Shown: positions 15,741 to 24,738 of the stretch, one piece after another
Layout: the number at the start of each line of letters is the position of its first letter
Position numbering within the stretch: the stretch's first letter is position 1
Assembly: GCA_017555085.1 (NCBI GenBank)
Contig: JAFZHD010000049.1
Span: forward strand, 1-52,631
Length of the DNA stretch: 52,631 bases
DNA from: Muribaculaceae bacterium
Lineage (GTDB): Bacteria > Bacteroidota > Bacteroidia > Bacteroidales > Muribaculaceae
Direction: 5' to 3'
Position numbers and translations under genes: made by a program
Notes under the pieces: model-generated
What the model was told of the DNA's origin: nothing
What the model saw: only the letters and a program-made list of their open reading frames with translations
Database searches by the model: none

Positions 15741-18632
15741 TTAAGCTTTTTTGTTTTTGCGAGTTGCGATGAGGTAAGCAACGGGAGTTGCTACATAGAT
15801 AGTAGCGAGTGTACCGATGATTACACCGAAGAGCATTGCAAATGTGAAGCTGCGGATTGACTCACCACCGAGGATGAAGATAACCAAGAGCACGAGCAAT
15901 GTAGTGAATGATGTCATCAATGTACGGCTCAATGTGCTGTTGAGTGAGTTGTTAACATTTGTACCGAAATCGTGTTTGGGATAGAGTGTGATATTTTCGC
16001 GAACACGGTCAAATACCACCACAGTATCGTTGATTTGGTAACCGATAACAGTCAAGATTGCAGCGATGAATGTTTGGTCAATTTCCATTGCGAAGGGAAG
16101 TACACCCCAGAACAATGAGTAGAAACCGATGATTGTGAATGCTGTGAAAGCAACTGCGGCCAATGCACCGAATGAGAATGCTACATTGCGGAAACGAACC
16201 AAGATGTAGAGGAACATTGCGATGAGTGAAAGGATTACAGCCACGATAGCAGCGTTGCGCATGTCATCAGCAACTGTGGGACCTACTTTTTGAGAACTCA
16301 TGATACCTTGTGTTTCGTCGGTAGTTGAGAACTCAGCTTCGGTCATACCTTCACGCAAGTAAGGTTTCATTTCATTGTAAAGTACATCAACAATTTCTTG
16401 TTCGATTTCAGCGCCTTCGTCGTTGATACGGTAGTTAGTTGAAACGCGAACTTGGTCAGCACCTTCAATGTTGATTACATTTACAGTTGAGTTGGGGAAT
16501 TGAGCAGCAAGTTTTGCTTCAATTTCGCTGGGCTTAACATCTTTGTCAAGTTTCACAATATAGTTGCGACCACCAGAGAAGTCGATACCTTGGTTGAGAC
16601 CACGCATTACAAACGAACCTGCAACTACTGCAACAACAACAGCAACAGCGATGAAGCTTGCTTTGCGTTGAGCGAGGAAGTCGATTTTAGTGTTTGTCAA
16701 GAGGTTGCGTGACAACGCAGTTGTGAAAGTAAGTTTTTCAAAGGGTTTTGCTTTTGCACCCCAAATGAAGATAAGACGAGACAAGTAAACAGCAGTGAAG
16801 AATGAGCAAACAAGACCGATAATCAATGTTGTTGCGAAACCTTTGATAGGACCTGTTCCGTAGAAGAGGAGGATAAGACCGGTGATTACTGATGTCAAGT
16901 TAGAGTCGAAGATTGCAGAGAATGCGTTGCTGTAACCGTCAGCGATTGCAGTGCGAACATTCTTACCTGCGCGGAGTTCTTCTTTTGTACGTTCGAAAAT
17001 AAGTACGTTGGCGTCAACTGCCATACCGAGCGCGAGCACGATACCGGCGATACCTGAAAGTGTCAACACTGCTTGGAATGAAGCCAAGATACCGAATGTG
17101 AAGAACAAGTTGCAGATAAGAGCGAAGTTAGCAACCAAGCCGGGGATAACACCATAGTACAACATCATGAACACCATCAAAAGAACGAGAGCCACGATAA
17201 ATGAAGTGAAACCTGCTTCAATGGCTTCTTGACCGAGTGACGGACCGATAACCATGTCGCTGATGATTTCAACGCGGGCAGTCATTTTACCGCTTTTGAG
17301 GATGTTTGCCAAGTCTTGTGCTTCTTCAATAGAGAAGCGACCTGTGATTTGTGAACTACCACCTTCGATAGCGTTGTTTACATTGGGATATGAGTAAACC
17401 ATGCCGTCGAGTACGATAGCGATGCTACGACCGATATTGTTACCTGTTACGCGTGCCCATTGTTTAGCACCGTCGCTGTCCATTTTCATTGACACGACAT
17501 TACCTTGGAGGTTGTCATAGTCGGCAGAAGCAGCGATTACGCATGAACCGTCGAGAGCGGCTTTGCCACCGTTAGCAGTTTTGAGCGCGATGAGGCTGTA
17601 AAGGTCGATATTTTTTTGTTTGTTTGAAACTGTGTCAGTGAATTGAGCTGTTTGGGGCTTAACTTCCCAAGCGAGTTTGAGGTTTGAGGGAAGGATTTGC
17701 TTTGCAGCAGCCGAATTGAGAATTTCATCAATGCGGTTTTTGTTGGGAGCAGTTGCAAGACCTACATTGGGAGTGCCTTGTGCACCACCTTGAATGAAGT
17801 ATGCCCAGAAACCGTTGAATGCGTCAGTAGTGTCAGCAGCGAGTTTGTTGTCGAGTTGTGACAAAGCGCCAGCGATTTCTTCGAGACGGTAAGTTTCATA
17901 GAATTCGAGGTTAGCCGAGCGTTGGAGCAACTGACGAACGCGTTCGTGCTCTTTCACACCGGGGAGTTCGAGAAGAATTTGACCGTCTTTACCTTGAAGA
18001 ACTTGGATGTTGGGAGAAACCACACCAAATTGGTCGATACGGCTACGGAGTACATTTGTAGCAGAGTTGTTAACGCGGTCTTTAACTTCTTGTTTGAGTG
18101 TAGCAACAACATCAGCGTCGCTTGTGTTTTTGCTAACGATATCTTTGAATACTACTGAGAAATCGGCAGTGGGCACTTTCTGACGATAAACATCGCAGAA
18201 TGATTTTACGAAGTCGTCTGACTCATGTTTCTTCACCATTGCCTCAGCAGCGTTGAGCGCCGAGTCAAAGATAGTGTCGTTTTCGACTGTGCTCATTGAG
18301 CGAACGATGTCGGGCATTGACACTTGGAGAATAACGTTCATACCACCTTTGAGGTCAAGGCCGAGACCTACGCCCCATTTTTGAACTTCGTTGAAAGTGT
18401 AACCCATGTAAACGGGTTCTTTACCGATTGAATCGATGTAGTTTTTGTAAGCCTGTTTGTAAGGCTCGGAATCAACGCCTGCGTCGCCAGCGGCTTTTGT
18501 TGCATACTCTACTGCGTCTTCTTCACATTTATTTGTAACAAATGTAAATGAGAGGTAGAAAAGACACACGAGTACCAAGAAAATCGCAATGACTCCGGCA
18601 ACGATGCTTCCTAAGGTTCCTTTGCTTTGCAT
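15741..18632 (-). CDS. secDF: Fused protein translocase subunit SecDF
   Basis: 963 residues. SecD and SecF are one polypeptide, the normal state in Bacteroidetes. An N-terminal membrane helix is followed by a large periplasmic P1 domain (about 40-450; QFGVVSPNIQVLQGKDGQILLELPG region). Then the SecD membrane bundle (GLALGMAVDANVLIFERTKEE, about 530-570) and the SecF half with IDFSGGRNYIVKLD, NDTVVVFDRVREN and NSTLSRTLMTSFTTLL. It uses the proton or sodium gradient to pull exported proteins through SecYEG. It is monocistronic. Confidence 0.96.
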   Translation of the reverse strand: MQSKGTLGSIVAGVIAIFLVLVCLFYLSFTFVTNKCEEDAVEYATKAAGDAGVDSEPYKQAYKNYIDSIGKEPVYMGYTFNEVQKWGVGLGLDLKGGMNVILQVSMPDIVRSMSTVENDTIFDSALNAAEAMVKKHESDDFVKSFCDVYRQKVPTADFSVVFKDIVSKNTSDADVVATLKQEVKDRVNNSATNVLRSRIDQFGVVSPNIQVLQGKDGQILLELPGVKEHERVRQLLQRSANLEFYETYRLEEIAGALSQLDNKLAADTTDAFNGFWAYFIQGGAQGTPNVGLATAPNKNRIDEILNSAAAKQILPSNLKLAWEVKPQTAQFTDTVSNKQKNIDLYSLIALKTANGGKAALDGSCVIAASADYDNLQGNVVSMKMDSDGAKQWARVTGNNIGRSIAIVLDGMVYSYPNVNNAIEGGSSQITGRFSIEEAQDLANILKSGKMTARVEIISDMVIGPSLGQEAIEAGFTSFIVALVLLMVFMMLYYGVIPGLVANFALICNLFFTFGILASFQAVLTLSGIAGIVLALGMAVDANVLIFERTKEELRAGKNVRTAIADGYSNAFSAIFDSNLTSVITGLILLFYGTGPIKGFATTLIIGLVCSFFTAVYLSRLIFIWGAKAKPFEKLTFTTALSRNLLTNTKIDFLAQRKASFIAVAVVVAVVAGSFVMRGLNQGIDFSGGRNYIVKLDKDVKPSEIEAKLAAQFPNSTVNVINIEGADQVRVSTNYRINDEGAEIEQEIVDVLYNEMKPYLREGMTEAEFSTTDETQGIMSSQKVGPTVADDMRNAAIVAVILSLIAMFLYILVRFRNVAFSFGALAAVAFTAFTIIGFYSLFWGVLPFAMEIDQTFIAAILTVIGYQINDTVVVFDRVRENITLYPKHDFGTNVNNSLNSTLSRTLMTSFTTLLVLLVIFILGGESIRSFTFAMLFGVIIGTLATIYVATPVAYLIATRKNKKA

Positions 18633-18697
18633 TTTTGTTATTATGATTTAATGTTTAATAAATTAATTTTTCCAATTTTCGGGTATTATTCAGCTTG

Positions 18698-18705
18698 CAA
18701 AGATA
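18698..18705 (-). promoter_or_regulatory. -7 promoter element of secDF
   Basis: TATCTTTG on the minus strand, about 65 bases before the ATG. -33 element not clear. Confidence 0.45.
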
Positions 18706-18822
18706 CTATTTTTCTTTGGATTACACCCATCTCGGCTATTGTTTTTTATATTTTAGACATTTTTTTGACTCTAAATTCGCCGCTTATGCGTCATATTTCC
18801 TGCAAAACTGAGATTTTTTCAC

Positions 18823-18830
18823 TATCTTTG
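18823..18830 (+). promoter_or_regulatory. -7 promoter element of dnaX
   Basis: TATCTTTG, 24 bases before the ATG at 18855. -33 element not clear. Confidence 0.5.
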
Positions 18831-18854
18831 TAAAAATAAATAATAATAAAAAAG

Positions 18855-20660
18855 ATGGACAATTATCTTGTTTCGGCACGCAAATACCGCCCCTCGACCT
18901 TCAAATCGGTTGTTGGTCAGAAGGCGTTGACTGCTACGCTCAAAAACTCGATTGCCACCGACCGATTGGCCCACGCCTATCTGTTTTGCGGCTCTCGCGG
19001 TGTGGGCAAAACTTCTTGTGCCCGCATTTTTGCCAAGACAATCAACTGCGAACATCGCACCCCCGACGGCGACGCATGCAACCAATGTGCTTCATGCCGC
19101 GACTTTAACGAGGGCCGTTCGCTAAACATCGTTGAACTCGACGCCGCGTCAAACAATAGCGTCGACGACATTCGCGCTCTTGTCGACCAAGTGCTCGTTC
19201 CGCCCACATCGGGCCGCTACCGAGTGTTTATCGTCGATGAGGTTCACATGTTGTCAACCGCCGCGTTCAACGCTTTTCTCAAAACCCTCGAAGAGCCCCC
19301 GGGCTATGTAGTTTTTGTGCTTGCAACCACCGAGAAACACAAGATTATCCCCACCATCTTGTCGCGTTGTCAGATTTATGACTTCAACCGCATAACCATT
19401 CAGGATATGATTGACCATTTGAGTTATGTGGCACAGCAAGAAGGCATTACCGTTGAGCAGTCGGCTCTTAATGTCATTGCACAAAAAGCCGACGGCGCCA
19501 TGCGCGATGCATTGTCGATATTTGACCAAGTGGCGGCATCGTCAATGGGCAATATCACCTACGCCTCAACAATCGACAACCTCAACGTGCTCGACAGCGC
19601 CTACTATAATCGCTTGCTCGAAGCATTCCTCTCTCAAAATGTGCCCGACGCCCTATTAATATATAAGGAGATTCGCGACAAAGGCTTTGACTCTCACTTC
19701 TTCATCACCGGACTCGGCTCATACTTCCGCGACCTCATGGTTGCCGGCAACACCTCAACTCTCTGCCTGCTTGAAGCAAGCGACGAAGCTAAAAACGCCA
19801 TGGCAGCAATAGCAAGCCGATGCACACCACAGTTTATCTACAAAGCGATGGACTTGTGCAACGACGCCGACTTCAACTATCGCACAGCATCTAACAAACA
19901 ATTCCTTATAGAGTTGACACTCATTAAGTTGTGCCAACTACTCAGCCCCTCCCCCAATAGTGGCGACGGAGAGGGGCAGTTGAAGAAGATTGAGCCTGTG
20001 GCTCAGTCTTCAACCGCCACACCCGCATATCAAGCGCCCACGGCTGCCCCCGCGGCAACCACACCTCCCACGGTTCAGGCCACAGCACCCACGCCAACGC
20101 CCGCACCAACACCAACCTACTCACCGGCTTCTCGCCCCGTTATGTCGGCTCCTGCTCCCCAAGCACCTCGCCCCACCGCACAGCCCACCACCGTGCGCCG
20201 TTCAGCGAGTCCCACCGCGACAATATCTATCAGGGGCAAAATCGCAGCCGATACTGCCGACTCCCCATCGGCAACAGCCACACGCGTGGAGTTGCGCAAC
20301 ACCCCTTATAGCGACAACGCGCTTGATATGACTTGGGAGACCTACATACAAAGCCATCCCAAATCACACATTCTCATCAACACAATGCGCATGGCCCGTC
20401 CGCAGCGCATCGGCGAGCATCTTTATCTCGTTAAGGTTGAAAACCCCGGACAGCAAGCACTTATGGAGCAAGCCTTGCCCGACATTATGGACCACATCCA
20501 CCGCTCATTGGGCAACGACTACATCAAAATAAACATTGCTATCAATGAAGGCGATGCCGCCCCACACACATGGAACGAGCGCGAGGTCCTCAACCACATC
20601 ATCGAGACAACTCCCTACTTCAAAACATTCTGCGAAGACCTCGGTCTCAAACTCTCATAG
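18855..20660 (+). CDS. dnaX: DNA polymerase III subunits gamma/tau
   Basis: 601 residues. The AAA+ clamp-loader module covers about 1-365: Walker A GSRGVGKTS, zinc-binding cysteines in CNQCASC and the preceding NCEHR, Walker B VFIVDEVHML, sensor 1 ATTEKHKIIPTILSRCQ (SRC arginine finger). A proline/threonine/alanine-rich linker (about 385-470) leads to a C-terminal tau-type domain (about 490-600) that would bind the polymerase. The linker bases carry repeats of simple composition only. No obvious slippery A-tract for programmed frameshifting was noticed. It is monocistronic. Confidence 0.95.
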   Translation: MDNYLVSARKYRPSTFKSVVGQKALTATLKNSIATDRLAHAYLFCGSRGVGKTSCARIFAKTINCEHRTPDGDACNQCASCRDFNEGRSLNIVELDAASNNSVDDIRALVDQVLVPPTSGRYRVFIVDEVHMLSTAAFNAFLKTLEEPPGYVVFVLATTEKHKIIPTILSRCQIYDFNRITIQDMIDHLSYVAQQEGITVEQSALNVIAQKADGAMRDALSIFDQVAASSMGNITYASTIDNLNVLDSAYYNRLLEAFLSQNVPDALLIYKEIRDKGFDSHFFITGLGSYFRDLMVAGNTSTLCLLEASDEAKNAMAAIASRCTPQFIYKAMDLCNDADFNYRTASNKQFLIELTLIKLCQLLSPSPNSGDGEGQLKKIEPVAQSSTATPAYQAPTAAPAATTPPTVQATAPTPTPAPTPTYSPASRPVMSAPAPQAPRPTAQPTTVRRSASPTATISIRGKIAADTADSPSATATRVELRNTPYSDNALDMTWETYIQSHPKSHILINTMRMARPQRIGEHLYLVKVENPGQQALMEQALPDIMDHIHRSLGNDYIKINIAINEGDAAPHTWNEREVLNHIIETTPYFKTFCEDLGLKLS

Positions 20661-20683
20661 CCGATAGAATAGTCACCATACAA

Positions 20684-20711
20684 CAACGCCCCGCACAATT
20701 GCGAGGCGTTG
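20684..20711. terminator. Bidirectional terminator between dnaX and glsA
   Basis: CAACGCC (20684-20690) pairs with GGCGTTG (20705-20711). After one mismatch, CGCA (20692-20695) pairs with TGCG (20700-20703) around CAAT. It is shared by two convergent genes. Confidence 0.75.
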
Positions 20712-20733
20712 ATTGTTATGCATTATGTGATGG

Positions 20734-21648
20734 TTAGAAAATCGACTCTTTGGTTTCGGTAGTGAGGAGTTCGAGGGCTTTGATGCCCATTACGGAGTTG
20801 CCTTTGGGGTTGAGACGCGGACTCCACACGGCTACCGAATACTGCAACGGATATATAGCCACAATGCCACCGCCTACACCACTCTTGCCTGGCAAGCCCA
20901 CAAGGTAGGCAAATTCGCCTGCCTCATCATAAAAGCCGCAAGTCTGCATAATGGCATTCATTCGTTTGACTTGTGAGGCAGTCAGCGCGATGCCGGCATA
21001 GTCAAATCGGCGGCGATGGTTAGCAAACGCAAGAAATGCGAGTGACAATTCGCGACAACTCATCTCGATTGAACACATCATGAAATAGAAGTGCAACACG
21101 CTCTCAATGTCGTTGTCGATTGTGCCATGATATTTCAGCAAATTGGCTATGGCGGCGTTGAGATAACCGTTTTCGCGCTCCGAAATCGCCACATTTTCGT
21201 TGTATGCAATGGTATCGTTGCCCGCTACGGCGCGAACAAATGCGATGAAATCGTCTTCAGGGTTTTCAAGATGCGACAACAAGATGTCGGCCATCACTAT
21301 TGCACCGGCATTGATAAACGGATTGCGGGGCACACCCTTCTCCACTTCAAGTTGCACCAGCGAGTTAAAGGCCGTTCCCGACGGCTCTTTACCCACGCGT
21401 GTCCACAGTTCATCACCCTTGATTGACAAGCACATAGCAAGAGCAAACACTTTTGAAATACTCTGAATAGAGAATCGTGTATCGGCCTGCTCTATTGAGC
21501 CCACTTCGCCATAAATGGTGTGGATACACATTCCGAATTGATCGGGGTCAACCTTTGCCAACTCGGGTATATAATCGGCCTGCTTGCCCTCTTTGGCAAA
21601 CGGCAATATCGACTTGTAAATGTTTTCGAGGATGTGTTGATAGTCCAT
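20734..21648 (-). CDS. glsA: Glutaminase A
   Basis: 304 residues from ATG 21648, the normal length for bacterial GlsA; an upstream non-ATG extension is disregarded. It has the serine beta-lactamase-like fold. The nucleophile motif S63-x-x-K66 lies in FSIQSISKVFAL; other family stretches are NPFINAGAIV, ERENGYLNAA, and the C-terminal GLPGKSGVGGGI with SPRLNPKGNS. It hydrolyses glutamine to glutamate and ammonia in the cytoplasm. In gut bacteria this enzyme can support acid resistance and nitrogen supply. It stands alone. Confidence 0.94.
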   Translation of the reverse strand: MDYQHILENIYKSILPFAKEGKQADYIPELAKVDPDQFGMCIHTIYGEVGSIEQADTRFSIQSISKVFALAMCLSIKGDELWTRVGKEPSGTAFNSLVQLEVEKGVPRNPFINAGAIVMADILLSHLENPEDDFIAFVRAVAGNDTIAYNENVAISERENGYLNAAIANLLKYHGTIDNDIESVLHFYFMMCSIEMSCRELSLAFLAFANHRRRFDYAGIALTASQVKRMNAIMQTCGFYDEAGEFAYLVGLPGKSGVGGGIVAIYPLQYSVAVWSPRLNPKGNSVMGIKALELLTTETKESIF

Positions 21649-21672
21649 AATGCTGTATCTTAAAAACAATAG

Positions 21673-21680
21673 CAAAGTTA
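21673..21680 (-). promoter_or_regulatory. -7 promoter element of glsA
   Basis: TAACTTTG on the minus strand, 24 bases before the ATG. Confidence 0.5.
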
Positions 21681-21748
21681 AGCGAAATTCTACAATTTCA
21701 CCCTATTATATCCTCTAAAATTGGAGTGTAAATCTGTCAGAGGCGGTG

Positions 21749-22513
21749 CTAAAACACCATTGCCATGCTTGCGCCAAAGGCTTGCGAGTTGTAATATGGC
21801 ACGATGGCGACGGCTTTGTTTGAGTCTTGCATGTTAAACACCTTGCGCCACACGGGCAACATCCAATAGCCCACTCGCGCACTCAATATACCCACACCGG
21901 CTCCGGCAATCACATCGGTCACCCAATGGCGGTCGTTCCATAGGCGCATAAAACCCACGCCACAAGCCACAGCATAAGCCCCGATGGCATAACCCGTGCC
22001 ATATTCCATCCTCACCAATTCGGCACCCATAAACGCCGTTGAGGTGTGGCCCGAGGGAAACGAGTCGTCTCCTCTAAATCTGCCGTCTTTTTCCGGTCTT
22101 GGAGAACTTATAAAATGTTTTGAACCGCGCACCATTATTGCCAATGTGGCCCATGATGTCGCTGTAACCAATGTTCGTTCCAACAATGTGTGGCGATGTT
22201 CAACTCCATTTATCAAGCCCAAGCCCATATATGACGCAACCGGCAAGTATTGAATATAGTCGTCAAAAGTGTATTCTTGGCCGCCACTCATGCACTGCAC
22301 TTCCTTGCGAACCCATTGGCGCGCATCGTCAAACACTCCGCCACAAAAGCTCAATGCCCCGACCGCAATCAACGAGGTGGGCAAAATGAGTTGTGTGGCC
22401 TTGAATTGGGTTGAGGGGTCTTCAATTTTCAGGCTATCAACCTCTTGACCGCGCATCAGCATCGGCCGAAACACAGTAATCAATAACACAAAAGTTATTA
22501 TTAGTCGTCTCAT
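21749..22513 (-). CDS. PAP2-family phosphatase, exported
   Basis: 254 residues from ATG 22513 (start of MRRLIITFVLLI, a signal peptide ending near GQEVD). A longer reading to 22558 lies in the preceding terminator and is rejected. PAP2 phosphatase motifs: KHFISSPRPEKDGRF (C1 KxxxxxxRP), FPSGHTSTAF (C2 PSGH) and WNDRHWVTDVIAGAG (C3 SRxxxxxHxxxD-like). The catalytic histidines face the periplasm. Candidates are lipid A or undecaprenyl pyrophosphate phosphatase-like activities; the substrate cannot be read. It follows DUF2795 but is separated from it by a terminator. Confidence 0.87.
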   Translation of the reverse strand: MRRLIITFVLLITVFRPMLMRGQEVDSLKIEDPSTQFKATQLILPTSLIAVGALSFCGGVFDDARQWVRKEVQCMSGGQEYTFDDYIQYLPVASYMGLGLINGVEHRHTLLERTLVTATSWATLAIMVRGSKHFISSPRPEKDGRFRGDDSFPSGHTSTAFMGAELVRMEYGTGYAIGAYAVACGVGFMRLWNDRHWVTDVIAGAGVGILSARVGYWMLPVWRKVFNMQDSNKAVAIVPYYNSQAFGASMAMVF

Positions 22514-22532
22514 GGTTATGAGTTTATATTTG

Positions 22533-22564
22533 AAAAAAGCGACCGCGCCAAATGGCACAGTCGC
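22533..22564 (-). terminator. Terminator of the DUF2795 transcript
   Basis: On the minus strand: GCGAC (22564-22560), an inner GCC/GGC stem, GTCGC (22543-22539), then TTTTTT (22538-22533). It ends just before the PAP2 start. Confidence 0.75.
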
Positions 22565-22585
22565 CTTATATATAGTCGTTGACTA

Positions 22586-22807
22586 TTAATACTCTTCCTC
22601 GTTAAAGAAAAAGTCTTCTTTTGAGGGATAGTCGGGCCAGATTTCTTCGATATTTTCGTAGACTTCGCCCTCATCTTCCATTTCTTGGAGGTTTTCAATT
22701 ACTTCCATAGGTGCGCCCGAACGCATAGCGTAGTCAATCAACTCTTCTTTTGTTGCGGGCCAAGGTGCGTCTTCTAGTTTTGATGCTAATTCCAATGTCC
22801 AGTACAT
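22586..22807 (-). CDS. Small acidic DUF2795-type protein
   Basis: 73 residues, very acidic at the C-terminal end (about 40-73) with conserved aromatic residues (IWPDYPSKEDFFF). The start MYWTLELASKLEDAPWPATK and the whole length match a small protein found across Bacteroidales next to assorted genes. No signal peptide is present. Function unknown; the acidic surface suggests protein or RNA-binding partner interactions, which is inference. It has its own promoter and a terminator, so it is probably monocistronic. Confidence 0.8.
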   Translation of the reverse strand: MYWTLELASKLEDAPWPATKEELIDYAMRSGAPMEVIENLQEMEDEGEVYENIEEIWPDYPSKEDFFFNEEEY

Positions 22808-22860
22808 AGTGAAAATTATTTAGAATAGAGTTTTTAATTATTGTTTTCAGAAAAGTTCCG

Positions 22861-22890
22861 CAAAAATAGTCAATTTATTGATATTGACAA
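22861..22890 (-). promoter_or_regulatory. Promoter of the DUF2795 gene
   Basis: On the minus strand: TTG (22890-22888), 19 bases, TATTTTTG (22868-22861). It overlaps the end of the adenosyltransferase gene. Confidence 0.5.
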
Positions 22891-23447
22891 TCTTTATTCC
22901 AAAATATTTCGGCGGCACCGTTCTTAATATTACATAATCGCGCAAAAACAAACATAAAATCGCTCAATCGGTTTATGTATTTGAGTGCGACGGGGTCGAT
23001 AGTTGCCGTTTGGGCAAGCGAGAGTATGCGTCGTTCGCTCTGACGGCACGCTGTGCGACACACATGGGCCACTGCTGCCGACTGACAGCCGCCGGGCAAC
23101 ACAAAGTTGTTGAGCGGGGGCAATGCTGCATCAATCTCGTCGATGGCACGCTCAATGGCCTCGATATCGGCCACATCAAGTCCGCGCAACACGGCCGGCT
23201 CGCCGTTGAGCATATCGGTGGCAAGGTATGCACCGAGGTTAAACAGTTTGTTTTGGGTTACGGCAAGCAGTTGACGGTGGGCATCGCTGATGTCGGGTTG
23301 CGAGGCAAGCAGCCCTATCTGCGAGTTAAGTTCATCAACCGAACCATAAGCCTCGATGCGTATATCGTTTTTGGCAACTCGTTTGCCTCCTACAAGCGAA
23401 GTCATGCCGCTATCGCCTGTGCATGTGTATATTATGCTTTTTTTCAT
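22875..23447 (-). CDS. Cob(I)alamin adenosyltransferase, PduO type
   Basis: 190 residues of the PduO/MMAB family. An ATP-binding N-terminus reads YTCTGDSGMTSLVGG. The subunit-interface and active-site helices include EAYGSVDELNSQIG, LPGGCQSAAVAHVCRTACRQSERR and YINRLSDFMFVFARL. It transfers the adenosyl group of ATP to cob(I)alamin, giving the coenzyme B12 used by methylmalonyl-CoA mutase, whose chaperone MeaB is encoded at 13229-14326. It starts one base after the LOG-family gene and is the last gene of a four-gene minus-strand unit. Confidence 0.93.
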   Translation of the reverse strand: MKKSIIYTCTGDSGMTSLVGGKRVAKNDIRIEAYGSVDELNSQIGLLASQPDISDAHRQLLAVTQNKLFNLGAYLATDMLNGEPAVLRGLDVADIEAIERAIDEIDAALPPLNNFVLPGGCQSAAVAHVCRTACRQSERRILSLAQTATIDPVALKYINRLSDFMFVFARLCNIKNGAAEIFWNKDCQYQ

Positions 23448-23448
23448 G

Positions 23449-23997
23449 TTACTGATATTTTTCTTTTAGGTTATCGAGCATTTCGCGACATTGGTCAACC
23501 GACTGTGCCACAAGTATTCGCGACATCAACCGTGGGTCAAACAGATGGTTGTCGGCCATAACAGTCAACTGCTGCAATGTGGCGTCAAACAGATTGTTGT
23601 CATTGACAATGATGATGGTCTTGGCCTCATCGCCCGTGAACGAGAGAAATGCAAATGTGGCAAACAACTCGTCGAGAGTGCCATAGCCGCCCGCCAACAC
23701 CACAAACACATCGCCCAACTCTATCATCTTGCTTTTGCGGTCGTTGAGGTCAACGGCAAGAATGGTCTCGTCGTTAAACGGATATTCGTTTGCCTTTTTC
23801 TCAACCGGCACCACGCCCACAGTCTTTCCGCCGTTGAGACGAGTGCTGTCGGCCACAATTCTCATCAATCCGAGATTGATGCCGCCATAAACGAGAGTAG
23901 CGCCGTTTGCGCCTATCCATTGGCCGAGGCTTGTTGCCGTTTCTTTATAGAGAGTCGCGATACTGTCGCGCGACGAACAATAAACTACTATATTCAT
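23449..23997 (-). CDS. LOG-family (TIGR00730) protein, possible cytokinin-riboside phosphoribohydrolase
   Basis: 182 residues with a Rossmann fold. The family's catalytic patch is seen as DRKSKMIELGDVFVVLAGGYGTLDE (GGxGTxxE), residues about 86-110, and the N-terminal nucleotide loop as VYGGINLGLM. LOG enzymes remove ribose 5-phosphate from nucleoside monophosphates. The usual PGGxGT reads AGGYGT here, a common variant. Its place between a methyltransferase-like gene and a cobalamin adenosyltransferase is unexplained. Confidence 0.88.
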   Translation of the reverse strand: MNIVVYCSSRDSIATLYKETATSLGQWIGANGATLVYGGINLGLMRIVADSTRLNGGKTVGVVPVEKKANEYPFNDETILAVDLNDRKSKMIELGDVFVVLAGGYGTLDELFATFAFLSFTGDEAKTIIIVNDNNLFDATLQQLTVMADNHLFDPRLMSRILVAQSVDQCREMLDNLKEKYQ

Positions 23998-24021
23998 AGT
24001 GACCGATGTTTTTTCAGTGTA

Positions 24022-24738
24022 CTAAAACCACAATGTATAATTTTGTCGGGGCAAATGTTTGAGTCCGACAAACACGCCCATGCGGTAGTTGGTAAACGAC
24101 ATGCCGTGAGTGGCAACCGAGCAGCAGTCGCGCCACAATGTTTTCATCGCCTTGCTATTGTTAAGATTGCGCATTATCACCACTCCGCCCGATTTTATCG
24201 CATCGGCAACCGTTGCAAGAGCCGTTTGGGCATCGGCATCGTTGTCAATAGAGTTGATGAGCACAAATGCGGCATCATTGCCCAATCGCTGGGCATAACG
24301 CTGTGTGGCATCGGCAATAGTGAGAGTGTTTTCGATGCGGTGGCTACACTCGGCTGTCAAGCGGTCGAAGATGTCACAGCAAGTGTTTGCACCGGGATAC
24401 AACACCATTGTCGAGCGGCTGTCGACACACAACATCGACATGGCCGACACGCCATAAGATGTGCCTATCTGCAAAATTGTCGCAGGCTTGAAATAGCAGG
24501 TGATGCGAAACAGCATCTTGGCGCTTTTATATGACAATATGCCTTTTTTCAACTGTCGGCTGCGCACCATCGATGCCGCTGCATGTCGGCATTGATGCAA
24601 TGCCTCATAGGCATAATAAGGGTTTTTCTCTCTCAACACCCTACGCACAAAGTAGAATGCAAAGGGAGAGTGAATGCCAAATCCGCAACTGCGGTTATAT
24701 CGGCGCAATGCTGTTATGTATCGTTTAATACGGCTCAT
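24022..24738 (-). CDS. SAM-dependent methyltransferase-like protein
   Basis: 238 residues. A nucleotide-fold start is visible at PATILQIGTSYGVSAMSML (about 86-104), consistent with a class I methyltransferase, followed by strands such as AAFVLINSIDND and GGVVIMRNLNNSK. The N-terminus (RYITALRRYNRSCGFGIHSPFAFYFV) recalls a Bacteroidales family annotated as O-methyltransferase-like. The acidic residue ending strand 2 is not clear, so activity is unproven. It overlaps the YfhO gene by 14 bases, so the two are translationally linked. Confidence 0.7.
   Translation of the reverse strand: MSRIKRYITALRRYNRSCGFGIHSPFAFYFVRRVLREKNPYYAYEALHQCRHAAASMVRSRQLKKGILSYKSAKMLFRITCYFKPATILQIGTSYGVSAMSMLCVDSRSTMVLYPGANTCCDIFDRLTAECSHRIENTLTIADATQRYAQRLGNDAAFVLINSIDNDADAQTALATVADAIKSGGVVIMRNLNNSKAMKTLWRDCCSVATHGMSFTNYRMGVFVGLKHLPRQNYTLWF

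Noticed and set aside
19980..20220. Repetitive C-rich stretch as a possible tandem repeat or CRISPR-like array
   Set aside because: It encodes the Pro/Thr/Ala-rich linker of DnaX; there are no regular repeat units or spacers.
23491..24534. 347-codon plus-strand frame opposite the LOG and methyltransferase-like genes
   Set aside because: Shadow frame over two recognisable minus-strand genes; no domain pattern or promoter of its own.
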